From Gammaproteobacteria bacterium (GTDB lineage Bacteria > Gemmatimonadota > Gemmatimonadetes > Longimicrobiales > Gaopeijiaceae): a stretch of 6,935 nt of DNA. Positions within the stretch are counted from its first letter, which is position 1. Each line of letters opens with the position of its first letter. The notes under the pieces are model-generated. The model had not been told where the DNA came from and made no database searches. It saw only the letters and a program-made list of their open reading frames with translations. The stretch is from assembly GCA_024638345.1 (NCBI GenBank), contig JAHEKL010000151.1, positions 1-6,935 of the forward strand, in the 5' to 3' direction. The translations under genes and the position numbers were made by a program. This document shows positions 1 through 5,452 of this stretch, in pieces.

Positions 1-45
1 CGCTTCGGTTCCGAGGGGAAGCATCGTCGAGGGAACGCGTGCCAT
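1..45 (-). CDS. Thioredoxin/peroxiredoxin-like protein, N-terminal fragment (runs off the left edge)
   Basis: Only the first 15 codons are inside the window, read leftward from an ATG at 45. They encode MARVPSTMLPLGTEA with no stop. The stretch PSTMLPLGT resembles the N-terminus I recall for AhpC/TSA-type thioredoxin family proteins, which usually continue as a P-D-F strand and then a Cys motif; those parts lie outside the window. A GGAG ribosome-binding site sits 6 bases upstream of the ATG, which supports a real start rather than a chance ORF. The gene is divergent from the esterase, with 158 bases between the two starts. If the family call holds, the product would be a thiol-disulfide or peroxide-reducing protein. 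The call rests on a very short N-terminal match; the start itself is more secure than the name. Confidence 0.55.
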   Translation of the reverse strand, partial: MARVPSTMLPLGTEA

Positions 46-51
46 CTGAAG

Positions 52-55
52 CTCC
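52..55 (-). promoter_or_regulatory. Shine-Dalgarno of the left-edge thioredoxin-like gene
   Basis: On the minus strand GGAG is followed by 6 bases and then the ATG at 45. It is the main evidence, besides the peptide, that a gene starts here and runs leftward out of the window. Confidence 0.5.
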
Positions 56-109
56 AGATGCGGGTGCTTGAATCGAGCGGATCCTGCCGGCCCGCCGACC
101 TTGGATTCC

Positions 110-137
110 TTGACCTTGCGGGGTGCGTGGTTACCCT
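110..137 (+). promoter_or_regulatory. Possible promoter for the esterase gene
   Basis: TTGACC at 110-115 matches five of six bases of the sigma70 -35 box. TACCCT at 132-137, 16 bases downstream, is only a weak -10 match (three of six). A transcript from here would have a leader of about 60 bases before the start at 204. The heptamer GACCTTG occurs twice at 97-103 and 112-118, the second copy overlapping the -35 box, which would fit an activator or repressor site. Low confidence, because the -10 element is poor. Confidence 0.22.
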
Positions 138-203
138 TGGGCGCATTCCAGGATCCGACGATTGATCGATGACCGAAGCTCGCCCATCAGCTCCGGGAGC
201 GGC

Positions 204-872
204 ATGATGACCGACGAAGACCGTCCGCTCGATTACGCAGCCCACATTCCCGAAGACGCCAGCGACGGAGATCCCCTTCTCGTCCTGCTGCATGGTCGCG
301 GATCGAGCGAGAAGGATCTGCTCGCACTGGCACCGATGCTCCCTCGTCGCACGGTCTTGGTGGCCCCCCGTGCGCCATATCCGGCGGCGCCCTGGGGCTA
401 CGGGCCCGGCTGGGCGTGGTACCGGTACGTATCGGAGGATCGGGTAGTCGACGATACGCTCGCGCACAGCCTACAGGCGCTGGACGAGCTCATGATCCGA
501 CTCCACGGGGAATTGCCGATTCGATCGGACATGACAGTGCTCGGCGGGTTCTCGCAGGGAGGCACGACCAGCCTGGCTTGGGGGCTCACTCGCCCCGGGC
601 GTCTGGATGGTGTGGCAAATTTCTCCGGCTTTCTGGTTATTTCTCCGATCGTCGGCGTATCGGGCGAGAGCGTCGCGGATCTCCCGATCTTCTGGGGTCA
701 CGGGAAGCGAGACCCCATGATTCCCTTCGCGCTGGCGGAGCGCGGGAGGACGACCTTGCGAGAGGTTGGAGCCGACCTCGAAATGGCCGATCACGCGGGC
801 GGCCATCAGATCACGAACGAGGAGATCGCCGCCTTCGGGCGATGGATGTCGGGACTCTCCGGCAGAAGCTAG
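204..872 (+). CDS. Carboxylesterase/phospholipase-type alpha/beta hydrolase
   Basis: A probable cytoplasmic serine hydrolase of the Abhydrolase_2 (phospholipase/carboxylesterase) family, which cleaves short-chain carboxylic, thio- or lysophospholipid esters; the substrate cannot be read from the sequence. Numbered from 204, the 222-residue product has the oxyanion-region LLHGRG at 28-33, the nucleophile elbow GFSQGG at 115-120 (Ser117), a likely acid Asp170 in GKRDPMIP, and a likely catalytic His201 in AGGHQI. The order and spacing fit the family, and about 220 residues is its usual length. No signal peptide is visible. GGGAG at 195-199 lies 4 bases before ATG 204 and 7 before ATG 207, so either could be the start. 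The reading frame stays open back to a GTG at 123, but those 27 extra codons look non-coding. It is divergent from the thioredoxin-like gene, and its stop overlaps the greA stop on the other strand. Confidence 0.88.
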   Translation: MMTDEDRPLDYAAHIPEDASDGDPLLVLLHGRGSSEKDLLALAPMLPRRTVLVAPRAPYPAAPWGYGPGWAWYRYVSEDRVVDDTLAHSLQALDELMIRLHGELPIRSDMTVLGGFSQGGTTSLAWGLTRPGRLDGVANFSGFLVISPIVGVSGESVADLPIFWGHGKRDPMIPFALAERGRTTLREVGADLEMADHAGGHQITNEEIAAFGRWMSGLSGRS

Positions 873-1351
873 TCGGTCAGGCCGAGCTGCTGGGGAAGCG
901 TCTCCAGGACCTTGATCTGAAACCGCCGCTGGCCCCGGGGAAGCTCAATGGTGACGTCCTGACCTTCCGCAGCCCCGAGAAGGCCTCTGCCGATCGGGGA
1001 CTCGAGCGAGACGTGTCCAGCTTCCAAATCCATGAAATCGCCGGCCACCAGCGTGAGGTTCAGCTCCTCCCGCAGTTCGACGTCCACGATCGTGACCCGG
1101 GACCCGAATCCGACCCGATCCGAAGGCATGGCGTCGACGTCGATCTTCGAAAGGTCGGACATGCGCTTGGATAGTTGTCCGATACGGGCCTGCACGAACT
1201 GCTGACGCTCGAGCGCCGATTTGTACTCGGCGTTCTCGCGTAGGTCCCCGAGCTCCACCGCCTTCGAGATACGGTCGGGGAGCTCGACGTTGAGCTCGGT
1301 AATGAGCGCCTCGATCTCGCTCTCGAGCTTCTCACGGATTTCGTTCAACAT
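869..1351 (-). CDS. greA: Transcription elongation factor GreA
   Basis: GreA binds the RNA polymerase secondary channel and stimulates cleavage of backtracked nascent RNA, rescuing stalled complexes. The 160-residue product has the full family layout. An N-terminal coiled coil (about 1-75) carries GDLRENAEY at 35-43, with Asp36 and Glu39 matching the two acidic tip residues of E. coli GreA (D41, E44). A C-terminal FKBP-like domain (about 80-155) has the characteristic SLESPIGRGLLG at 115-126. ATG 1351 is preferred: its distance to the GDL motif equals that from the internal MTLRGAEKL of E. coli GreA, and the alternative TTG at 1360 would add only three residues. No Shine-Dalgarno is evident for either. 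The gene lies 149 bases downstream of purE in the same direction, so read-through is possible. Its TAG stop shares three bases with the esterase stop. Confidence 0.95.
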   Translation of the reverse strand: MLNEIREKLESEIEALITELNVELPDRISKAVELGDLRENAEYKSALERQQFVQARIGQLSKRMSDLSKIDVDAMPSDRVGFGSRVTIVDVELREELNLTLVAGDFMDLEAGHVSLESPIGRGLLGAAEGQDVTIELPRGQRRFQIKVLETLPQQLGLTD

Positions 1352-1358
1352 GGCGCAC

Positions 1359-1364
1359 AAGATA
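1359..1364 (-). promoter_or_regulatory. Weak -10-like hexamer immediately before greA
   Basis: On the minus strand TATCTT (four of six matches to TATAAT) ends 7 bases before the greA ATG. Initiation from it would begin at or next to the start codon, giving a leaderless mRNA, which would agree with the missing Shine-Dalgarno. No convincing -35 box lies upstream. Speculative. Confidence 0.15.
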
Positions 1365-1500
1365 ACCGTCGACGGGGGCTGGGTGGAGGGGCCCTGAACA
1401 CGTCCGGGAGAGGTTCGGTCCGTTGCTCCCGCGGGCTTCGAAGGTCGAAGACCACGAGTTGCTCCGCTACGGCCGCTGCGAGAACTGCGTGGCGGCAGCC

Positions 1501-2001
1501 TCAGGAAGGGTCGATCGTGGGATCCTGATCCCTGAGTACCGCCTCCGTTCGAGCTTTTCGATACGACCGTAGCCGCTCGAACACTTCAGGCTCGGCCTGT
1601 CCGACGATCGCCGCCGCCAGCAGCGCGGCGTTGACCGCACCCGCCTTGCCGATCGCCAGCGTTCCGACCGGAACCCCTCCGGGCATCTGCACGATCGAGA
1701 GCAGCGAGTCGAGCCCCTGAAGAGACCGGGACTGGATGGGCACACCCAGCACCGGCAGAATCGTCTTGCTCGCGATGACCCCAGCGAGATGGGCCGCCCC
1801 GCCCGCGCCGGCGATGATTACCCGAAGCCCTCGCTCTTCCGCCGTCGCTGCGTACTCGAGTGTGACGTCGGGTGTGCGGTGGGCCGACATGACTCGTGCT
1901 TCGTTCCGGATACCGAGTGACTCGAGTGTTTCAACGGCGTGGGACATGGTCTCCCAGTCGGATCGAGACCCCATGATCACCCCAACCAACGCGTGTTCCA
2001 T
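1501..2001 (-). CDS. purE: N5-carboxyaminoimidazole ribonucleotide mutase PurE (class I)
   Basis: PurE converts N5-carboxyaminoimidazole ribonucleotide to 4-carboxy-5-aminoimidazole ribonucleotide in de novo purine synthesis. The 166-residue product is full length and matches E. coli PurE throughout. It has GSRSDW at 11-16 (phosphate/substrate loop), SAHRTP at 39-44 with the catalytic His41 (H45 in E. coli), IAGAGGAAHLAG at 63-74, PVLGVPIQS at 83-91, and SIVQMPGGVPVGTLAIGKAG at 102-121. The start at 2001 is supported by AGGA 8 bases upstream and by alignment with family N-termini; the open frame back to 2094 shows no family similarity. No purK, its usual partner, is adjacent: greA lies downstream and a divergent acyl-CoA oxidase upstream. 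PurK must be elsewhere unless the enzyme uses AIR and CO2 directly. Confidence 0.96.
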   Translation of the reverse strand: MEHALVGVIMGSRSDWETMSHAVETLESLGIRNEARVMSAHRTPDVTLEYAATAEERGLRVIIAGAGGAAHLAGVIASKTILPVLGVPIQSRSLQGLDSLLSIVQMPGGVPVGTLAIGKAGAVNAALLAAAIVGQAEPEVFERLRSYRKARTEAVLRDQDPTIDPS

Positions 2002-2009
2002 GTTCGGTT

Positions 2010-2013
2010 TCCT
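2010..2013 (-). promoter_or_regulatory. Shine-Dalgarno that sets the purE start
   Basis: On the minus strand AGGA is followed by 8 bases and then ATG 2001. This favours the 166-residue start over the upstream in-frame ATG at 2094, and the protein alignment agrees. Confidence 0.55.
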
Positions 2014-2089
2014 GATTCGTCGGACCCATTCCGCCGCGGGGCCCATCGGGAGCCTACCAGACGATCGAGGGTTCCATGGTGACCCGACG

Positions 2090-2095
2090 ATCATA
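2090..2095 (-). promoter_or_regulatory. Candidate -10 box for purE
   Basis: Read on the minus strand this is TATGAT, five of six matches to the sigma70 -10 consensus, and it would give a leader of roughly 80 bases before purE. The nearest TTGACC (minus strand of 2099-2104) is only 3 bases upstream of it, far too close to act as its -35 box, and no good -35 lies at 16-18 bases. It would need an activator or a relaxed sigma factor. Confidence 0.25.
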
Positions 2096-2171
2096 GGCGG
2101 TCAAGCCCCCTCCCCAGGGAACGTCAGCCCGAACGAGAACCCCGACCCGACACGGACGAGATCGAAGATAG

Positions 2172-4535
2172 ATGGCAACTTCACCCATGCAGACCGACCC
2201 GACCCTCTCCCCACTGCCTTGGCCGGCCCGGGACGAGCATCTGACGCCTTTCCTCCCCCTGGTGTATGTCGCCTGGTCCGATGGATTCCTCTCCTCCACG
2301 GACATGGAGCGAATCCGCACGGCGTTGCGCGACGCCGAAGAGCTGCCCGAAGCCGCGGTCACGATTCTCGAGAGCTGGCTCCAACCCGAAGCTCCACCGT
2401 CGCCCTGCGAACTGGCGGCGCTGCGGGAGGGGATCCGAGAGGTGGCTGGGCACGTGTCTCGCAAAGAGCTCAAGTCCCTGGTGTCCTTGGGTATCGCGCT
2501 CGCTCGAGCCCAGGCCGCGGACGAGGGCGGCTGGGCGACGGCCAAGGGCCAGCAGGTGTTGGAAGGCGTCGAGGAGCTGCTGGGCGTCCTGGGAGCGGAG
2601 GCGGCGCGCGACCTGACAGCCATCGCCGAGGAAGTGCCGGAGCCCCCAGAGCCCGCGGTCCCCTTCGAGCCCGAGGCCCTGAGAAGGGTCCTGGAGGGGA
2701 AGCATGCGGCACTAAGCGCCAGGGTCATGGATTTACTCGCGAATCCCGAGGTGCGGGTCCCCGACGGTCTTCCGACGCCGATCGCGAGGGAGCGGGTCCT
2801 CGCTGCGACCCGGAGGATCGCGGCGGAGGGGCTCGGAGGCCTCGCTTTTCCGAGGGAGCTCGGCGGCGAGGGAGACGTGCCCGGATCGATCATCGTCTTC
2901 GAGACGCTCGCATTCGGGAATCTGTCCGTGCTGGTCAAGTTCGGCGTCCAGTTCGGTCTCTTCGGAGGTAGCGTGTACCAGCTGGGTACCGAGCGGCATC
3001 ACCGCGCCCTGCTGCCACGGATCGCCTCCCTCGAGTTGCCCGGGATCTTCGCGATGACGGAGCGGGGCCATGGGTCGAACGTGCGCGAGATCGAGACCCG
3101 GGCCACGTACCTGCCTGAGTGTCAGGAGTTCGAGATCCACTCGCCGACACCAGGGGCTCGCAAGGACTGGCTGGGGAACGCGGCCCAACATGGCCGGATG
3201 GCGACGGTCTTCGCGCAGCTCGTGGTGAAGGGCGAAGCGCACGGGGTCCATACGTTCGTCGTGCCCGTACGGGACGATTTGGGAAACGCGCTCCCGGGCA
3301 TCTCGATCGAAGACTGCGGAGAAAAGGTCGGACTGAACGGCGTCGACAACGGCAGGATCGCTTTCGACCGCGTGCGGATCCCCAGGGAGAACCTGTTGAA
3401 CCGATTCGCGGACGTGAGCCCCGAAGGGAAGTACGAAAGCCCGATCGCCTCTCCGGGACGCCGGTTCTTCACGATGCTCGGAACCCTCGTCGCTGGGCGA
3501 ATCTCGATCGCGGCCGCGTCGGTGTCGGCCGCCAAGACGGGGCTCACGATCGCCGTACGATACAGCGCTCGACGACGCCAATTCGGACCTTCCGGCGAGC
3601 CGGAGGTCCCGATCCTCGACTATCTGACCCAGCAGCGCGCGCTCCTTCCCGCCGTCGCCGCCACCTACGGCTTGCACTTCGCGATCCGAGATCTGATCGA
3701 CCGGTTCGCCGACGTCGAAGGGGACGAAGCTCGCGCCCGTGTCGAGGTCATGGCCGCGGGTCTCAAGGCGTATGCGTCCCGTCACGCTCAGGAGACGCTA
3801 CAGAGCTGCCGCGAGGCCCTGGGGGGACGTGGCTACCTGGCCGAGAACCGCCTCGGGGTCCTGAGGGAGGACACGGACGTCTTCACCACCTTCGAAGGAG
3901 CCAACGTCGTCCTGCTCCAGCTCGTCGCAAAGGGGCTGCTCTCGGAGTATCGCGATCTGGTGGGAGACCTGCGGCTGTGGGGAATGGTCAAGTTCTTGGG
4001 TGAGCTTGCGGGTGAGGAGGCTTCCCGCCTGAACCCGATCCGGAGCCGGAGAACCGCCGAGGAGTTCCTGCGGGACTCCGACACCCAGCTGGATGCGTTC
4101 CGATTCCGAGAGTCGAGACTGCTGCACACGGCCGCCCGCCGGCTGAAGCACCGGATCGACGAGGGAATGGACTCGTTTCAGGCGATGAACGCCTGTCAGG
4201 ACCATCTCGTGCATCTGGCCCGGGCGCATGTCGAGCTCACGGTCCTGGAGAGCTTCCGGGAGGCGGTGAGCCGGGCGAGCGAAAGCGATGGCGAGGAGAT
4301 CGGCGGGGTTCTCGACATGCTCTCGGATCTCTTCGCCCTGTCGCGGCTTGAGCGAGATCGCGCATGGTACCTGGAGGCGGGCTACATGGAGGGAGGGCAG
4401 ACCAAATCGATACGGAATCTCGTCAACTCTCTCTGCGGCGAGCTACGCCCGTTCGCGGGGGTTCTGGTGGATGCCTTCGGGATCCCGGACGTGGTGCTCG
4501 CCGCCCCCGCAGCTTTCAACGACCCGGCCGTCTGA
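2172..4535 (+). CDS. Acyl-CoA oxidase/dehydrogenase-family flavoenzyme with TerB-like N-terminal extension
   Basis: Predicted FAD enzyme that oxidises acyl-CoA to trans-2-enoyl-CoA, the first step of beta-oxidation. Residues about 25-150 form a helical extension. Its FLPLVYVAWSDGFLSSTD at 27-44 resembles TerB-like domains, and an acidic Pro-rich linker follows (about 152-165). Residues 170-590 are the acyl-CoA dehydrogenase/oxidase core: MTERGHGSN at 295-303, ARRRQFG at 466-472, EALGGRGY at 548-555, and TFEGAN at 573-578, where Glu575 aligns with the catalytic base. Residues about 645-777 match the C-terminal ACOX domain of peroxisomal oxidases, including LVDAFGIPDVVL at 765-776, so oxidase-type architecture is favoured over a classical ETF-linked dehydrogenase of about 380 residues. 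No signal peptide is seen. No strong Shine-Dalgarno precedes ATG 2172, and the in-frame ATG at 2187 is an alternative. The gene is divergent from purE. Whether O2 or ETF is the electron acceptor cannot be read from the sequence. Confidence 0.9.
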   Translation: MATSPMQTDPTLSPLPWPARDEHLTPFLPLVYVAWSDGFLSSTDMERIRTALRDAEELPEAAVTILESWLQPEAPPSPCELAALREGIREVAGHVSRKELKSLVSLGIALARAQAADEGGWATAKGQQVLEGVEELLGVLGAEAARDLTAIAEEVPEPPEPAVPFEPEALRRVLEGKHAALSARVMDLLANPEVRVPDGLPTPIARERVLAATRRIAAEGLGGLAFPRELGGEGDVPGSIIVFETLAFGNLSVLVKFGVQFGLFGGSVYQLGTERHHRALLPRIASLELPGIFAMTERGHGSNVREIETRATYLPECQEFEIHSPTPGARKDWLGNAAQHGRMATVFAQLVVKGEAHGVHTFVVPVRDDLGNALPGISIEDCGEKVGLNGVDNGRIAFDRVRIPRENLLNRFADVSPEGKYESPIASPGRRFFTMLGTLVAGRISIAAASVSAAKTGLTIAVRYSARRRQFGPSGEPEVPILDYLTQQRALLPAVAATYGLHFAIRDLIDRFADVEGDEARARVEVMAAGLKAYASRHAQETLQSCREALGGRGYLAENRLGVLREDTDVFTTFEGANVVLLQLVAKGLLSEYRDLVGDLRLWGMVKFLGELAGEEASRLNPIRSRRTAEEFLRDSDTQLDAFRFRESRLLHTAARRLKHRIDEGMDSFQAMNACQDHLVHLARAHVELTVLESFREAVSRASESDGEEIGGVLDMLSDLFALSRLERDRAWYLEAGYMEGGQTKSIRNLVNSLCGELRPFAGVLVDAFGIPDVVLAAPAAFNDPAV

Positions 4536-4594
4536 GTCGCAGCCGGCACTCTGGGCACCGAGCCGACCTCTCGGACGCGCAGACGCTACGGTAG

Positions 4595-5170
4595 TCAGCT
4601 CCGTCCGTGCCGCGAGTAGACCTCGGTGCGCCCGGTCGACGTGAACGTGAGCACGTCGAAGGGATCGACCCGGCCTCCGACCTCCATTCCCGGCGAGCCG
4701 ACGGGCATTCCCGGAACCGTCAGACCCCGGACCGGCGGAGCTTCTGCCAGGAACTGGCGGACGACGTCTCCCGGAACGTGACCCTCGACGATGTAGCCGT
4801 TCACCACGGCCGTATGGCAGGACGAGAGCTCGGGCCGCACGGCGAACCCTTCCTTGACCATCGTCAGGTCGACGCGGTACTCCAGCGTGACCTCGAAGCC
4901 GAACTGCTCGATGTGCTCGATCCAATTGCTGCAGCACCCGCAGGTCGGGGTGAGATAGACCGTCATGGGAATGAGCTCTGCGTGATCGACCGGGATCGGC
5001 TCCCTGGCCGGATCCGTGACCTGATCCGCGTACGCCATTCCCTGAGGCGCGGGAACGGTGACGGTCGGCACCTGGGACGGCGACTCCGCGGAGAGCACGC
5101 GGAGCGTGCCCACGGCGCCCGCCGCCAGGAGAAGGACGCCACCGACGAGGAGGGGGATTCGCTTGTTCAT
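4595..5170 (-). CDS. DUF411 / CopG-like exported metal-binding protein
   Basis: The 191-residue product has a short basic N-terminus and a hydrophobic segment at about 5-22, either a signal peptide or a membrane anchor; no lipobox is seen. A low-complexity spacer runs to about 65, followed by a DUF411 domain (about 69-180). Hallmarks are TPTCGCCSNW at 74-83 (Cys77, Cys79, Cys80), SCHTA at 117-121 (Cys118, His119), NGYIVEGHVP at 124-133, and PGMPVGSPGME at 153-163. These four cysteines are the only ones in the protein. DUF411 includes CopG, a periplasmic copper-resistance protein that binds copper through conserved cysteines, so a role in copper handling is likely but inferred. ATG 5170 is chosen because AGGA lies 6 bases upstream and the signal segment follows at once. 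The gene is divergent from the outer-membrane protein and convergent with the oxidase gene, with 59 bases between stops. Confidence 0.9.
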   Translation of the reverse strand: MNKRIPLLVGGVLLLAAGAVGTLRVLSAESPSQVPTVTVPAPQGMAYADQVTDPAREPIPVDHAELIPMTVYLTPTCGCCSNWIEHIEQFGFEVTLEYRVDLTMVKEGFAVRPELSSCHTAVVNGYIVEGHVPGDVVRQFLAEAPPVRGLTVPGMPVGSPGMEVGGRVDPFDVLTFTSTGRTEVYSRHGRS

Positions 5171-5355
5171 CTCTGGTCCTGTGTTTTCGTTTCTTCGGCC
5201 GCTCTGCACTCGCGAGGCCGCTTCGCTGCTACGTGCTTTGCTCCGCGAGGTTCCGGACGCCACAGCGACGCTCTCGACAGCGACCCATGAGCAAAAGGAA
5301 CGGATCCACCGCCCCGTAGGCAAGCGCCGGTCACAGTGCGCTCGAAAACGGGTTC

Positions 5356-5374
5356 TCGACCGGGCTCGGGTCGA
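5356..5374. promoter_or_regulatory. Candidate operator: inverted repeat TCGACC-N7-GGTCGA
   Basis: Perfect 6-base arms are separated by seven bases, 78 bases upstream of the outer-membrane protein start. The 19-base size suits a dimeric regulator such as a metal-sensing repressor or activator, but the sequence matches no specific operator known to me. An AT-richer stretch (GATTACGTTT, 5373-5382) follows and could hold the -10 region. Confidence 0.25.
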
Positions 5375-5404
5375 TTACGTTTCGACGGTCGCTTCCGTTG
5401 CCCT

Positions 5405-5429
5405 GAGCGCGCCCTCGCCGAGCGCGCTC
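5405..5429 (+). promoter_or_regulatory. GC-rich hairpin in the leader of the outer-membrane gene
   Basis: GAGCGCGC (5405-5412) pairs perfectly with GCGCGCTC (5422-5429) around a 9-base loop. The stem ends 8 bases before the GAGGG ribosome-binding site (5438-5442) and 23 bases before the ATG. The 3' arm is also part of a 10-base palindrome, GAGCGCGCTC at 5420-5429. No U-tract follows, so it is not a standard terminator. A leader structure affecting translation or mRNA stability is possible. Confidence 0.35.
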
Positions 5430-5452
5430 GCCGCCCCGAGGGCCGACATTCG

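Larger units (their letters stand above)
5171..5452. promoter_or_regulatory. Divergent control region between the DUF411 gene and the outer-membrane gene
   Basis: This is the largest gap in the window (282 bases) and must hold the promoters for both flanking genes. I see no strong -35/-10 pair. Notable elements are a direct repeat CGCGAGG at 5211-5217 and 5244-5250 (33 bases apart), the inverted pair TCGACC/GGTCGA at 5356-5374, and a GC-rich stem at 5405-5429. TCGA recurs at 5342, 5356, 5371 and 5382. The ATG at 5287 opens only a 10-codon ORF and is not called. Confidence 0.5.

Noticed and set aside
123..203. N-terminal extension of the esterase from the GTG at 123.
   Set aside because: The 27 residues show no family similarity or signal peptide, and a GGGAG ribosome-binding site sits just before ATG 204/207.
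1352..1500. A terminator or small gene between purE and greA (GCTGC/GCAGC near 1475-1500).
   Set aside because: Only five base pairs with a long loop and no T-tract; the open frame in this gap is a shadow continuing opposite purE with no recognisable motif.
2017..2090. TCGTCGG (2017-2023) and CCGACGA (2084-2090) as a long-range operator dyad between purE and the oxidase gene.
   Set aside because: A seven-base inverted match with a 60-base spacer is expected by chance about once in a gap of this size.
2054..3785. Long minus-strand open frames opposite the acyl-CoA oxidase (2054-2938 and 2733-3785).
   Set aside because: They are Arg/Ser/Pro-rich or His/Asp-rich translations without recognisable motifs, as expected from the complement of a GC-rich coding region; the plus-strand oxidase accounts for the whole stretch.
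4558..4574. CCGAG-N7-CTCGG stem in the 59-base gap after the oxidase gene as a terminator.
   Set aside because: Five base pairs with no T-tract on either strand are not enough; a second distant pair (CGTCTG 4529-4534 with CAGACG 4580-4585) does not make it convincing.
5287..5319. Ten-codon ORF (MSKRNGSTAP) in the divergent gap.
   Set aside because: Too short, with no conserved feature and no reason beyond chance to expect expression, although purines (AAAAGGA) occur inside it.
5171..5323. Extension of the DUF411 protein upstream to 5323.
   Set aside because: The extra 51 residues would bury the hydrophobic signal segment inside the protein; the ATG at 5170 has AGGA at a good distance.
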